64,000 bases of DNA from Bacteroidales bacterium (GCA_024398125.1 JAKSJO010000006.1:29102-93101); one strand, 5' to 3'. Numbered from the stretch's first letter, positions 15,204-25,172 are shown. Notes: generated by a model from the sequence alone, not told the origin. Program-made: numbers and translations.

Positions 15204-18176
15204 ATGGATCTTTCAACCATAGACTTGGGTGCGCGTTCATCGCACACCTTCATGAAATACAGGATCAAGAGAATTCTCCTGGTCTGCTGCAGTTACGACG
15301 GGTATACTCTCGAAGAGGATGGACATATCGACTCGCAGATCAACCGCGAGTACGCCGAGCTCAACATGAGCAACCCTCCATCGCTTACAAGAGTGAAATC
15401 CACCGCTGCAGCACTGGAACTGCTCAGAGCCGGAGAGCAGTTCGACTTCATCCTCACCATGTACAACATCGGAGAGCCTGACGTATTCGAATTCTCCAAG
15501 ATCGTAAAGGAGATAAACCCCAATCTCCCCGTGATCCTCCTGACCAGTTTCAACAAAGAAGTCTATCGCCAGATCGACGAACATAAGGACAGCTGCATCG
15601 ATCAGGTATTCTGCTGGCACGGTAACTCGGACCTGATCATTGCCATCATCAAGCTCATGGAGGACAGGCTCAACGCCGAAGAGGACATATACGACGGCGG
15701 CGTACAGGCCATCATGCTTGTGGAGGACTCCGTCAGGTTCTATTCTACATACCTTCCCGAACTCTATCGAATCCTCCTTATCCAGAATACCCGATTCCTC
15801 AAGGATGGTTTCAATGAGCAGCAGATTGTAGCCCGCAAGAGGGCCCGTCCGAAAGTCCTGCTTGCAACATGCTATGCAGAAGCTGTCGAGATGTACGAGA
15901 AATACAAGAACAACCTGCTTGGAGTCATTTCGGACGTAGGCATGGTCGTTCACAAGGGAGACCCTGCCGACACGGAGAAACTGGACGCCGGCCTCGATCT
16001 CTGCCGTATAATCCAGCAGGAGACCCCATGGATGCCTCTCATCATCCAGTCTTCTCAGCTGGATTACAAGGACGTAGCCGACGAGATGGGCGTAAACTTC
16101 ATTGCCAAGAGCTCCAAGACACTCCTTGCCGACCTGCGTGACGTCATGTTCAGCCGTTTCGGATTCGGCGACCTTATCTTCAAGGACCCAAAGACATGCA
16201 TCGAAGTGGGACGCGCAAGCGACCTTACAACCCTGCAGGAACTGCTTATAAAGACACCTGACGAGATTCTTGAATACCAGCTCAGCCGCATGTCGCTTTC
16301 AAAGTGGCTCAACTGCCGCGGTCTGTTCCCTATCGCGAAGGTTCTCCGAAAGATAAAGAGCAGCGACTTCAAGAGTACCGCGGAACACAGAGACGCCCTC
16401 GTTCATATCCTGAATGACTATCGAATTCTTCTCGGCCAAGGTATCGTAGCCTCATTCGACCCGGAAAACTACAGCGACGTAGTCGGTTTCGCGAAGATCG
16501 GCGAAGGCTCGATCGGCGGCAAGGCTCGCGGTCTTGCGTTCATGAACACCATGCTCGCAAAGTACCGCTATTATTACAAGTACCCTAATGTCAGGATGCT
16601 CATACCGCGAAGCGTCGTGGTGGCAGCAGACTGTTTCGAAGAGTTCATCCAGCTCAACGGACTCGACTATATCATATCCCAGGACATTCCTGACGACATC
16701 GTGCTCGAGGAATTCCTCAACAGCGTCATGCCTGAAAGCGTCTACGAGAAGCTCAAGGTATTCGTGAAGACCTGTACAAAGCCCGTCGCCGTGCGTTCAT
16801 CTTCAAAGCTTGAAGACTCGCACTACCAGCCTTTCGCCGGTGTCTACTCGACATACATGATTCCGCGCTGTGAGGATGACGACCAGATGCTCAGACTGCT
16901 TGCGCGTGCAATCAAGAGTGTTTATGCCTCAACATATTTCGCGTCATCGAAGGCATACGTACAGTCCACCCAGAACCTTCTCAGCGAGGAGAAGATGGCC
17001 GTCCTGATCCAGGAGGTTTGCGGAACGACTCATGGAGACTGTTTCTACCCTACCCTTTCCGGAGTTGCACGTTCGGAGAACATGTACACACTCGGCTACG
17101 AGGAGCCGACTGACGGTGTCTGCAACATGGTGATGGGACTTGGCAAGGCTGTGGTTGATGGCGAGCGAAGCCTCCGCTTCTGTCCTGCATACCCTGACAA
17201 GGCACTCCAGACCTCGACCCCTGAACTTGCAACAAGGGACGCCCAGAACGAGATTTTCGCCCTGAGCCTCAAGAGCAGCGACTTCAGACCTTCAACCGAC
17301 GACGCAGTCAACCTCAAGAGACTGACCGTAAGCGAGGTCGCAAAGGGACGCAACGCGAAGCACGTATGTTCATACTTTGACTTCCAGGGCAACAGGATTA
17401 CCGAGACTCCTCCTATGTTCGGCCCTACCATTCCTGTGATCACTTTCAACAAGATCCTTAAATACAACACCTTCCCTCTTGCCCAGATCATCCGCGACCT
17501 GTTGGAGATCGGACGCGAGGAGATGCAGTGCGAGGTGGAGATCGAGTTCGCCGCCGACCTGGACGTGGAGCCAGGCGAGAGAAGTCTCTTCAACCTTCTC
17601 CAGATCCGTCCTATCCACAAGAGCACTGACGGCGAAAAGGTCGACTGGAAAGAGATAGACATGAGCAATCCTCTGGTCTACTCGGAGGCCGCTCTTGGAA
17701 CAGGACTCATGCACGGTCTTCGTCATGTCATCTATGTCAAGTTCGACAAGTTCAATTCACTCGTCACTGAGGAAATTGCGCAGGAGCTTGGAAAGCTCAA
17801 CAACCAGATGCGCCAGGACGGCAACGATTACATCCTCATAGGAACAGGCCGATGGGGATCATCACAGCCGAACCTTGGCGTTCCTGTACGCTGGGAGCAC
17901 ATCAGCCAGGCCAAGGTCATCATCGAGTCGGCCCTGCCTCACTTCAACATCGAGGCATCCCAGGGAACCCACTTCTTCCAGAACGTGACTTCCCTCGGAG
18001 TCGGATACCTTTCTTTGAACCCACATGCTCCCGGCAGCAAGGAAGTCCTTGACGTCGCAAGACTTGACGCGATGCCGGCAGTGTACGATGGCGAATATCT
18101 GCGTTGCGTAGAGTTCCCGGATCAGCTGTTCGTATATATAGACGGTTCAACAAAGTGCGGAATCATAAATATTTAA
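15204..18176 (+). CDS. Receiver-like domains fused to a PEP synthase/PPDK-type ATP-binding domain
   Basis: The 990-aa cytoplasmic protein has an uncommon architecture. Residues about 18-140 look like a response-regulator receiver fold (KRILLVCC, VILLTSF) but carry Thr-Met (ILTMYN) where the phospho-acceptor Asp should be. Residues about 165-330 form a second receiver-like fold with acidic AIMLVEDS, a candidate acceptor Asp in GVISDVGM and a Lys in FIAKSS. From about residue 430 comes the PEP-synthase/PPDK nucleotide-binding domain, with GSIGGKARGLAFMN, KPVAVRSSSKLEDSHYQPFA, and EVEIEFAADL near 775. The phospho-His swivel domain and the PEP/pyruvate barrel are both absent, so it cannot be a normal PEP synthase. 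Function is unknown. An alternative start is the ATG at 15252. Confidence 0.8.
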   Translation: MDLSTIDLGARSSHTFMKYRIKRILLVCCSYDGYTLEEDGHIDSQINREYAELNMSNPPSLTRVKSTAAALELLRAGEQFDFILTMYNIGEPDVFEFSKIVKEINPNLPVILLTSFNKEVYRQIDEHKDSCIDQVFCWHGNSDLIIAIIKLMEDRLNAEEDIYDGGVQAIMLVEDSVRFYSTYLPELYRILLIQNTRFLKDGFNEQQIVARKRARPKVLLATCYAEAVEMYEKYKNNLLGVISDVGMVVHKGDPADTEKLDAGLDLCRIIQQETPWMPLIIQSSQLDYKDVADEMGVNFIAKSSKTLLADLRDVMFSRFGFGDLIFKDPKTCIEVGRASDLTTLQELLIKTPDEILEYQLSRMSLSKWLNCRGLFPIAKVLRKIKSSDFKSTAEHRDALVHILNDYRILLGQGIVASFDPENYSDVVGFAKIGEGSIGGKARGLAFMNTMLAKYRYYYKYPNVRMLIPRSVVVAADCFEEFIQLNGLDYIISQDIPDDIVLEEFLNSVMPESVYEKLKVFVKTCTKPVAVRSSSKLEDSHYQPFAGVYSTYMIPRCEDDDQMLRLLARAIKSVYASTYFASSKAYVQSTQNLLSEEKMAVLIQEVCGTTHGDCFYPTLSGVARSENMYTLGYEEPTDGVCNMVMGLGKAVVDGERSLRFCPAYPDKALQTSTPELATRDAQNEIFALSLKSSDFRPSTDDAVNLKRLTVSEVAKGRNAKHVCSYFDFQGNRITETPPMFGPTIPVITFNKILKYNTFPLAQIIRDLLEIGREEMQCEVEIEFAADLDVEPGERSLFNLLQIRPIHKSTDGEKVDWKEIDMSNPLVYSEAALGTGLMHGLRHVIYVKFDKFNSLVTEEIAQELGKLNNQMRQDGNDYILIGTGRWGSSQPNLGVPVRWEHISQAKVIIESALPHFNIEASQGTHFFQNVTSLGVGYLSLNPHAPGSKEVLDVARLDAMPAVYDGEYLRCVEFPDQLFVYIDGSTKCGIINI

Positions 18177-18186
18177 TTATTATCAT

Positions 18187-19371
18187 ATGAATAAAACTTT
18201 CATCGCAGCTGCATTTGCAGCAGTACTCGCGGTTCCTTCATTTGCACAGAATCGCGCCGCTCAGCCTGAAATCAAGCTGAACTTCACACCTGTGAAGGAG
18301 AATCCTATCACCTCGATCAAGAACCAGGCTAGTTCCGGCACCTGCTGGTCATATTCCACCATCGCATTCGTAGAGTCTGAGATCATCCGCAACAACAACA
18401 TCAAGGACCCTGCAAAGTATCCTGATCTTTCCGAGTTCTTTGTTGTTTCACACTCGTATTCAGAGCGTGCCGACAAGTATCTCCGCGTCGACGGAGCCCT
18501 TGGCTTCAGCGTCGGTTCATCTGCCGAGGATGTAATGCACGTCATCCGCGATCATGGTATGGTTACCAACGAAGCCATGACCGGTATGAACTATGGTTCA
18601 CCACTTCCGCAGCAGTCAGAGCTCGACAACGTTCTCCTCGCATACATGAACTCCATCCTCACCAGCAAAAAGCTCACTACAGCATGGAAGCGCGGTTTCG
18701 ACGCAATCCTCGCAGAGTACCTCGGTGAGTATCCTGAGACTTTCGTAGTCGATGGCAAGCAGTATACCCCAGAGAGCTATCGCGATGCCCTCAAGTTCAA
18801 CCCAGACGACTACATCTCGCTCACTTCATTCTCTCATCATCCATTCTACAGCTGGTTCCCTCTTGAGGTACATGACAACTGGAGATGGGATTCAATGTAC
18901 AACGTTCCTATCGACGACCTCATGCAGATCATCGACAATGCCATCAACGGCGGTTCTACCATCGCATGGGGCGCAGACGTCAGCTCTCCAGGCTTCAACC
19001 GCAATGGATACGGTCTCTTCCTCGACACTGTAGCTCAGCAGGGCGCCGGCTCAGACCAGGCTCACTGGGTAGGCAGCGATCCAAACGGCCAGAAGGTTGA
19101 GTACATCGAGAAGACCGCTTCCCAGGAGCAGAGACAGTACGATTTCGACAACAAGATTCTCACCGATGACCACGGCATGCAGATCTACGGCATTGCCAAG
19201 GACGAGACCGGAAACAAGTTCTATATGGTAAAGAACTCATGGGGCGAAAGCGGTGACTTCAAGGGCATCTGGTATTGCTCCGAGGCATTCGTAAAGGGAT
19301 CGACAATGGACATCCTCGTCCACAAGGACTTCCTTACCAAGGATATCAAGAAGAAGCTCGGCATCAAGTAA
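18187..19371 (+). CDS. C1B-family cysteine peptidase (bleomycin hydrolase/PepC-like), exported
   Basis: The 394-aa papain-fold peptidase carries a signal peptide (MNKTFIAAAFAAVLAVPSFA). The active site is complete: oxyanion Gln47 in IKNQASSGTCWSYS, nucleophile Cys53, His near residue 329 in DDHGMQIYG and Asn near residue 350 in KNSWGE. The long insertion between Cys and His is typical of C1B enzymes. Cytoplasmic PepC forms a self-compartmentalised hexamer; here the signal peptide suggests a periplasmic or surface enzyme. It begins 10 nt after the fusion gene, and its stop overlaps the next start (TAATG). Confidence 0.9.
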   Translation: MNKTFIAAAFAAVLAVPSFAQNRAAQPEIKLNFTPVKENPITSIKNQASSGTCWSYSTIAFVESEIIRNNNIKDPAKYPDLSEFFVVSHSYSERADKYLRVDGALGFSVGSSAEDVMHVIRDHGMVTNEAMTGMNYGSPLPQQSELDNVLLAYMNSILTSKKLTTAWKRGFDAILAEYLGEYPETFVVDGKQYTPESYRDALKFNPDDYISLTSFSHHPFYSWFPLEVHDNWRWDSMYNVPIDDLMQIIDNAINGGSTIAWGADVSSPGFNRNGYGLFLDTVAQQGAGSDQAHWVGSDPNGQKVEYIEKTASQEQRQYDFDNKILTDDHGMQIYGIAKDETGNKFYMVKNSWGESGDFKGIWYCSEAFVKGSTMDILVHKDFLTKDIKKKLGIK

Positions 19372-20081
19372 TGCAGATCAGAAAGATCATTCCTAATACC
19401 ATCACCTCCATGAATCTCGTCTGCGGGATCGTGGGGGTGGTTTTAGCCTTGGGTGGAAACATCCCTTGCGCGTTTTTCATGATGTTGCTTGCTGCTGTGG
19501 CCGATTTCTTTGATGGTCTGGCGGCCCGCGCACTGAATGCATATTCGGACATAGGCAAGGAACTGGATTCCCTATGTGACAATGTCAGCTTCGGCGTACT
19601 TCCTGCACTGATGATGGCTTCAATCCTCGCCGGAAGATATGGCTGGAGCAATCCCGTTTCCTGGACACCGCTTCTCATCTCCGTATTCAGCGCACTTCGC
19701 CTTGCGAAGTTCAACATCGACACACGCCAGAGCATGAGTTTCATAGGCCTCCCCACCCCGGCATGCGCTATGATATGTGGATCCCTCTGCCATGTTGCGG
19801 CTGTCGCGCCTGACAGTTTCTTGGCCGGCATCTGCAGCAGCGTATGGTTCATACCTGCGCTGTCTGTCATTCTCAGCGCCCTGCTTGTCTGTGAGCTTCC
19901 TATGTTTTCCATGAAGTTCCACAAGGGCGACGGCCTGGGAATCGACCGTATAGTGTTCCTCGCATGCGTTCCGGTTGCAATCGCCGCAACTATTATCTTC
20001 GGATGGCCTTGGTCAGCGACAGTGTTTACCATCTTCATCGCGTACATTGCGATCAATACCGTGAAGGCTTTTTCCAGATGA
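19371..20081 (+). CDS. pssA: CDP-diacylglycerol-serine O-phosphatidyltransferase
   Basis: This inner-membrane enzyme of 236 aa makes phosphatidylserine from CDP-diacylglycerol and serine, leading to phosphatidylethanolamine. The CDP-alcohol phosphotransferase signature D-G-x2-A-R-x8-G-x3-D-x3-D is exact, running from DGLAAR to DSLCD around residues 47-69. Several hydrophobic helices follow. I use the ATG at 19371, which overlaps the preceding TAA by one base; the longer open frame lies inside the peptidase gene. No psd gene is present in the window. Confidence 0.93.
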   Translation: MQIRKIIPNTITSMNLVCGIVGVVLALGGNIPCAFFMMLLAAVADFFDGLAARALNAYSDIGKELDSLCDNVSFGVLPALMMASILAGRYGWSNPVSWTPLLISVFSALRLAKFNIDTRQSMSFIGLPTPACAMICGSLCHVAAVAPDSFLAGICSSVWFIPALSVILSALLVCELPMFSMKFHKGDGLGIDRIVFLACVPVAIAATIIFGWPWSATVFTIFIAYIAINTVKAFSR

Positions 20082-20087
20082 TAAGCT

Positions 20088-20735
20088 ATGACTATCCTTT
20101 ACCTCCATGGCATGGGCGGCGGCACCGCGAGCAGGATTCCCGGCTATCTTGCGGAATTTCTCCCAGACGACCGCATTGTGATCCGTACATATGATCTCAA
20201 TCCTGCAACGGCCCACCACCAGATTGCAAGCTGGTTCGAAGAAGTCAGGCCGGACATAGTGATTGGTGAATCTCTTGGTGCGACACACGCCCTGGCTCTG
20301 GATGGCGTTCCTGTAATCCTCGTATCCCCCGCACTTAATGCCGGAATCTATTTCAGCTGCCTGTCCCCTCTTACGCTGATACCAGGCGTTCCATGGCTTA
20401 TTGCAAAGATTTTCAAGCCTCATGGAGACAGCGGTCGCCAGATTATGAGGTTCAATTTCAAGAATACATGGAAATGGATGTACTATAGACGCCTTGCACG
20501 CAAGACTTCACGCAGATCGGCACAACCACATTTTGCCTTTATCGGTGATGTTGATGGATACAGAAAGACGGGTATTGTAAGTGTCCGTACATGGAGACGC
20601 TGGTTCGGGAATGGCACATATGAGATTGTGCCGGGAAACCATATAATGAAGCACGGACATGGGCCCGATGATTCCGAAAGGATCGCATTCGTAAAAGATA
20701 AGCTGATACCAAAGATCCTGGAGCTGACCCGATAA
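20088..20735 (+). CDS. Small alpha/beta-hydrolase esterase (YqiA/UPF0227-like)
   Basis: The 215-aa protein has an alpha/beta-hydrolase fold: the opening strand ITILYLHGMGG carries the oxyanion HG motif, the nucleophile elbow is GESLGATHA, and the catalytic His is probably in VPGNHIMKHGHG near residue 185. It has no signal peptide. It starts 6 nt after pssA, so it is probably translated from the same message. The substrate is unknown; link to phospholipid metabolism is only positional. Confidence 0.75.
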   Translation: MTILYLHGMGGGTASRIPGYLAEFLPDDRIVIRTYDLNPATAHHQIASWFEEVRPDIVIGESLGATHALALDGVPVILVSPALNAGIYFSCLSPLTLIPGVPWLIAKIFKPHGDSGRQIMRFNFKNTWKWMYYRRLARKTSRRSAQPHFAFIGDVDGYRKTGIVSVRTWRRWFGNGTYEIVPGNHIMKHGHGPDDSERIAFVKDKLIPKILELTR

Positions 20736-20752
20736 TATATACCCTATAACAA

Positions 20753-20780
20753 TAAAGGTGGCCTTCAGAGGTCACCTTTA
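20753..20780. terminator. Bidirectional terminator between the esterase and yggS genes
   Basis: An 11-bp stem (TAAAGGTGGCC with GGTCACCTTTA, one wobble) lies between two convergent genes, with A and T runs at both ends. Confidence 0.82.
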
Positions 20781-20786
20781 CATTTT

Positions 20787-21458
20787 CTAGTAATTCCTTT
20801 CGCCGAAGATGGCTGTTCCGATACGGACCATCGTGCTTCCACAATCTATCGCGACTTCATAGTCGCCTGACATACCTATCGAAAGCTCATTGAAGTCTGC
20901 GAGCTCAGGGAAAAGGTCATCCAGATAGTCCTTGAAGGCCTTGATTCTCTCGAAATCGGCATGTACAGTCTCCATGTCTTCAGTATGAGATGCCATGCCC
21001 ATAAGGCCGCAGAAACGGATATTCGTATACTTGGAAGCGCTGAAAAGCAATTCAAGTATCTCCTCCTCATGGAATCCCTGCTTGGTTTCCTCCGCTCCGA
21101 TATGGAGCTCAAGAAGGACATTTATGACCTTGTCATTCTTCTTTCCCCACTTGTCCACTTCCTGGAGAAGATGGACGGTGTCGATCGACTGCACCAGAGA
21201 AGCGTAAGGAAGAACCTGCTTCAGCTTGTTGGTCTGGAGGTGACCAAGAAAGTTCCACTGAATGTCGGCACACTCCCCTTTCTCGGCAAGCTCCTTGACT
21301 TTCTTTTCAAGTTCCTGTGGGCGGTTCTCACCAAAGATGCGCTGGCCGGCGGCGTAGGCTTCACGAATGTCATCCAGAGGATGATATTTGGAAACTGCCA
21401 CCAGTTTTATCTCCGGTGGCAGTCCTGATTTTATCTTTTGTAGATTTTCAGCTATCAT
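20787..21458 (-). CDS. yggS: PLP-homeostasis protein (YggS/PLPBP family)
   Basis: The 223-aa protein is an alanine-racemase-like single-domain PLP-binding protein. The PLP Lys is K24 in KLVAVSKYHP, and the phosphate-binding end is VRIGTAIFGER. Other family motifs are FGENRPQEL, WNFLGHLQTNK and LSIGMSGDYEVAI. The family has no known enzymatic activity and buffers free PLP and keeps vitamin B6 and amino acid pools in balance. It starts 5 nt after yidC, so it is the last gene of a DUF349-yidC-yggS operon. Confidence 0.93.
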   Translation of the reverse strand: MIAENLQKIKSGLPPEIKLVAVSKYHPLDDIREAYAAGQRIFGENRPQELEKKVKELAEKGECADIQWNFLGHLQTNKLKQVLPYASLVQSIDTVHLLQEVDKWGKKNDKVINVLLELHIGAEETKQGFHEEEILELLFSASKYTNIRFCGLMGMASHTEDMETVHADFERIKAFKDYLDDLFPELADFNELSIGMSGDYEVAIDCGSTMVRIGTAIFGERNY

Positions 21459-21463
21459 ATTGC

Positions 21464-23332
21464 TTACTTTCTCCTGTTCTGCTGCTCACGCATCTGCTGT
21501 TGCTGCATGCGCTGTGCCTCTTCGAGGCGGAGCTGCCACTTGGATTTCTTTGCAGGCTTTCCATCCGCTGCCTTGACTTTCGCAAGGATTTCATCCTGGT
21601 TCACGAAGAACTTGCGGAGAATGAAGTTCTGAGCGATTGAGAAGAGCTGTGAAAGCAGGTAATAGTAACTGAGGGCCGCAGAGATGTTGTTACAGATGAA
21701 GAACATCATGATAGGCATCATCCACAGCGACATGAAGCGCATGCTCACGGCGTTAGGATCATCAGCGTTCATAGGCTGATTCTGCATGGTCATCTTGGAG
21801 TATCCCCACATGGTAACAGCCATGAGAAGTGCAAAGAGCGACAGGTGATCTCCAAGGATAGGAATCTTGGCTCCGTAATTGATGATGGAGTCATATGAGC
21901 TGAGGTCGTTGCACCAAAGGAATGGCTGCTGGCGAAGCTCGATGGATGCAGGGAAGAAACGGAACATCGCCCAGAGGATAGGGAATGTCAGCAAGGTAGG
22001 AAGACATCCTCCCATAGGGCTGACTCCTGCCTTTCGATAAAGCTCCATCGTAGCCTGCTGCTTCTTCATGGCATCCTCCTGCTTTGGATACTTTGCGTTG
22101 ATCTTTTCCATCTCAGGCTTGAGTGCCGCCATCTTGGCGCTGCTGAGGAAAGACTTGTTGGTAAACGGCATCACTGCAATCTTGATGACGAGAGTCATGA
22201 GAAGGATGATGATACCGAAGTTTCCAATGAACTTGTGAAGGAAGTTGAAGAGAGGGATGATCACGAACCTGGTGAACCAGCCTACAAGCCATCCACCAAG
22301 CGGAATTGTCTTCTCGTACTTATGGTCATACGCCTTGAGGGTCTGGTAATGGTTAGGTCCGAAATAGAACTCGAACGGAATCTCTACCTTGTCCTCCATC
22401 TTGATATCGCAACGCATGTTTGCGGAACAAGTCATGAGGGTTCCTTCCTCATTTCCCTCCTGGCCGAATGTGACAGAAAGGTCTCCCGATGCGAACTCCT
22501 TAGGAGCACGAAGGATAGCACTGAAGAACTGCTGGTGGAATGCGACCCAGCTCAAGCGTGAATCGATACGCTTTGAACCATTGCGGCCACGTCCCATATC
22601 CTCAGGCTTCTTGTCTCCTTCAAAATACCAATTGACCATGGAGTACATAGACTCGTTCCTATAGCCTTTTTCAAGTCTAGGAATTACAGCTGTGAAGTCC
22701 ATGTCCATCATCGACACGTTCTTGGGAACGATTCCCTGCATGCCTATGAATGACAGTTTGTTGTCCACATTGTAAGCTCCATCGTGAAGGATATAGCTCT
22801 GCTCGATGCAGCCGCCGTCAGCAAATGCAAGACGCATCACGGCGCTGCTGTCAGTCTTTGAAACGACGTCGAATGTGAAATCCGATGTCTTGATGTTCTG
22901 GCCGGCATAGATGCTGAACGAATAGTCGCTGCTTCCCGGTTTGATAAGATAGAGGTCGTCCGAGTCATAAGCCTTGTAATCCTTGATCTTTACGGAATAA
23001 GGCTGTGCTCCACGCGAGGTGAGTACAAGCTCAATCTTATCGTTGGAAAGAGTCACGAGCTGCTCTGCACGAAGACGGGAAGATTCGAGCAGCGAATCCT
23101 TATAAATTGCTACCGGTTGTGAGCCTGCCTCATCCGGGGTTGAATCCACTGTCTCTACAATTGGCTGGAGGCTTGACGCATACTCTGCGGCCTGAGCGGC
23201 CTCCACAGCCGCAATGGAATCGAGCTGGGCCTGCTGAGCCAGCTGTGCCTTGGTCTGCCTTGCCTGATACCATGTAAATCCGAAAAGGACCATGGCAATC
23301 AGGACAAAGCCTGTAATCGAATTCTTATCCAT
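21464..23332 (-). CDS. yidC: Membrane protein insertase YidC
   Basis: YidC inserts proteins into the inner membrane alone or with SecYEG. The 622-aa protein has an N-terminal anchor (SITGFVLIAMVLFGFTWY), a large periplasmic beta-sandwich domain up to about residue 350, and then the conserved insertase core (NFGIIILLMTLVIKIAVMPF, GGCLPTLLTFPILWAMFRFF, FFICNNISAALSYYYL). It has a positively charged, Gln-rich C-terminal tail (RMQQQQMREQQNRRK). It starts 3 nt downstream of the DUF349 gene. The length and layout fit Gram-negative YidC. Confidence 0.96.
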   Translation of the reverse strand: MDKNSITGFVLIAMVLFGFTWYQARQTKAQLAQQAQLDSIAAVEAAQAAEYASSLQPIVETVDSTPDEAGSQPVAIYKDSLLESSRLRAEQLVTLSNDKIELVLTSRGAQPYSVKIKDYKAYDSDDLYLIKPGSSDYSFSIYAGQNIKTSDFTFDVVSKTDSSAVMRLAFADGGCIEQSYILHDGAYNVDNKLSFIGMQGIVPKNVSMMDMDFTAVIPRLEKGYRNESMYSMVNWYFEGDKKPEDMGRGRNGSKRIDSRLSWVAFHQQFFSAILRAPKEFASGDLSVTFGQEGNEEGTLMTCSANMRCDIKMEDKVEIPFEFYFGPNHYQTLKAYDHKYEKTIPLGGWLVGWFTRFVIIPLFNFLHKFIGNFGIIILLMTLVIKIAVMPFTNKSFLSSAKMAALKPEMEKINAKYPKQEDAMKKQQATMELYRKAGVSPMGGCLPTLLTFPILWAMFRFFPASIELRQQPFLWCNDLSSYDSIINYGAKIPILGDHLSLFALLMAVTMWGYSKMTMQNQPMNADDPNAVSMRFMSLWMMPIMMFFICNNISAALSYYYLLSQLFSIAQNFILRKFFVNQDEILAKVKAADGKPAKKSKWQLRLEEAQRMQQQQMREQQNRRK

Positions 23333-23335
23333 CTC

Positions 23336-25138
23336 TTACTCTGCTGCGTTCCTGATCTTCTCCTCGAGTTCCTTGAGCTCTGCCTTTGCGCTGTCGATAC
23401 GATCCTGCATCTGACGGATAAGCGGCTCAGAGTTCTTTGACATTGCGAAGAAGCCGATGTTGTTCTCGTAGTTCGCGATGTCCTGCTGGAGTGCATTATA
23501 CTTCTGGACAAGGATATCCTTCTCGCTTCTTGGTGCACGGTTGCCACCATGGCGCTGGCCACCATTGCCACGCTGTGGACGGGTGCCGTAATCAGGGAAC
23601 TTAGCCTGCATAGCCTCCTTGTATGCGGCAGCAACAGCTTCCTTTTCCTTGAAAGGAACGAAACCGATCTCGGCCCAGCGAGCGCTGAAAGCCTTCATGG
23701 TCTCGGCATCTGCAGCCTCGCTTGCCTTTATCTCGTCGATGAGGGCACGCTTTGCCCTGAGGTTTGCATGGAAATCGTTTTCAGCCGGCTTTGCCTGCTT
23801 GTCGCGCTCTGCGAAGAACTCATCACAAGCGGCGCGGAAACGTTTCCAGAGCTGCTCCGACTTCTTGCGTGGAACGGCTCCGATCTCCTTCCATTCCTTC
23901 TGGAGCTCGATGAACTTATCAGTGGTCTTCTTCCACTCGGTACTGGTCTTGAGAGCCTCTGCCTGCTCGATGAGGGCAAGTTTCTTCTCGAGATTGCCAG
24001 TCAGGTTGTCCTTGATCTCAGAATAGAATACACGCTTCTTCTCGAAGAACTTGTCGCATGCGGCACGGAAACGGTCGTAAATCTTCTGATTGTCCTTCTT
24101 TGAAGCGAAACCGATGGCCTTCCACTGCTTCTGGAGCTCCTCAATCTCCTTGCTGAGAGCATTCCATTCATTTGAAGAAGCGATCTCCTTGTCTGCGATG
24201 GCCTCAACCTTCTCGCAGATTGCCGACTTGGCCTCAAGGTTCTCGGCCTGCTTTGCCTTCTGACCCTCGAAATATGCCTGATACTTCTTGTTGATGACTG
24301 AAGTTGCAGCCTTGAAACGGTCCCAGATCTCCTCACGCTTTTCCTTTGCTACCGGGCCGAACTCCTTCCACTGCTCGTGGAGCTTCTGGAGTTCACGGAA
24401 AGCCTCTATGACATTCTCGTTCTCTGCGAGCTTCTCCGCTGCAGCGACGAAAGACTCCTTTGCCTCGAGATTCTTCTTGAAGTCAAGGTCGCGGAGATCA
24501 CGGTTGATCTTGACCATGTCATAGAATTTCTCAACCAGATACTGGTACTGGTCGTTGACGTCGCGGAACTGCTGTGCAGGGACAGGACCGGTCTCGCGCC
24601 AGCGGTTCTGGATTTCGCGGAATGCAGGGAATGTGGCATTGACATCCTCCTGCTTCTCTACGAGCTGGCGAAGGTCTTCGATAATCGCAAGCTTCTTTGC
24701 AAGATTCTCCTCACGCTCAGCTTCCTGCTGGCGGTTGAGTTCTGCACGCTCCTTCTTGTATTCGTTATATAATGATTTGAAGCCGGCCTCGATAGCCTCG
24801 AAAGGATTCATCTTCTCCTCAGCTGCAGGCTCTGCAGCCTCGACAGGTGAATTTTCATCCGGTTCAGAGACAGCAGCGGTCAATCCTGCCTCTGCCTTCT
24901 CCTTCGAGAGTCTCTTGTAGAAAGCAGACTTGATGGCTTCCACTTCCTTTGATTTCTTAAGTCTTTCGACACCTTCGCCAAGCTCCTGGAAAAGACCTAC
25001 GAGATCCGCAAGGGTCTTGTCCGCGAGGTTAAACTGCTGCTCAGGGGTCTGTGCTGGCTGTTCTTCAACAGTTTCAACAACTTTTTCAACTACATCTGAA
25101 GGCATTGCCTGCTCTTCAGGAATGATAACTTCACTCAT
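23336..25138 (-). CDS. DUF349 repeat protein
   Basis: The 600-aa, highly charged, mostly helical cytoplasmic protein carries about five DUF349 repeats of roughly 70-80 residues. They can be recognised by the core W-x-E/A-I/F-G-x-V: RWRETGPVP, QWKEFGPVA, QWKAIGFAS, EWKEIGAVP and RWAEIGFVPF. The N-terminal 100 residues are acidic and low-complexity. DUF349 function is unknown. Being first in an operon with yidC and yggS is worth noting, but I do not infer a role from it. Confidence 0.88.
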   Translation of the reverse strand: MSEVIIPEEQAMPSDVVEKVVETVEEQPAQTPEQQFNLADKTLADLVGLFQELGEGVERLKKSKEVEAIKSAFYKRLSKEKAEAGLTAAVSEPDENSPVEAAEPAAEEKMNPFEAIEAGFKSLYNEYKKERAELNRQQEAEREENLAKKLAIIEDLRQLVEKQEDVNATFPAFREIQNRWRETGPVPAQQFRDVNDQYQYLVEKFYDMVKINRDLRDLDFKKNLEAKESFVAAAEKLAENENVIEAFRELQKLHEQWKEFGPVAKEKREEIWDRFKAATSVINKKYQAYFEGQKAKQAENLEAKSAICEKVEAIADKEIASSNEWNALSKEIEELQKQWKAIGFASKKDNQKIYDRFRAACDKFFEKKRVFYSEIKDNLTGNLEKKLALIEQAEALKTSTEWKKTTDKFIELQKEWKEIGAVPRKKSEQLWKRFRAACDEFFAERDKQAKPAENDFHANLRAKRALIDEIKASEAADAETMKAFSARWAEIGFVPFKEKEAVAAAYKEAMQAKFPDYGTRPQRGNGGQRHGGNRAPRSEKDILVQKYNALQQDIANYENNIGFFAMSKNSEPLIRQMQDRIDSAKAELKELEEKIRNAAE

Positions 25139-25172
25139 AAACTTGTTCTTATTTTAAATAAAGTATGACTTG

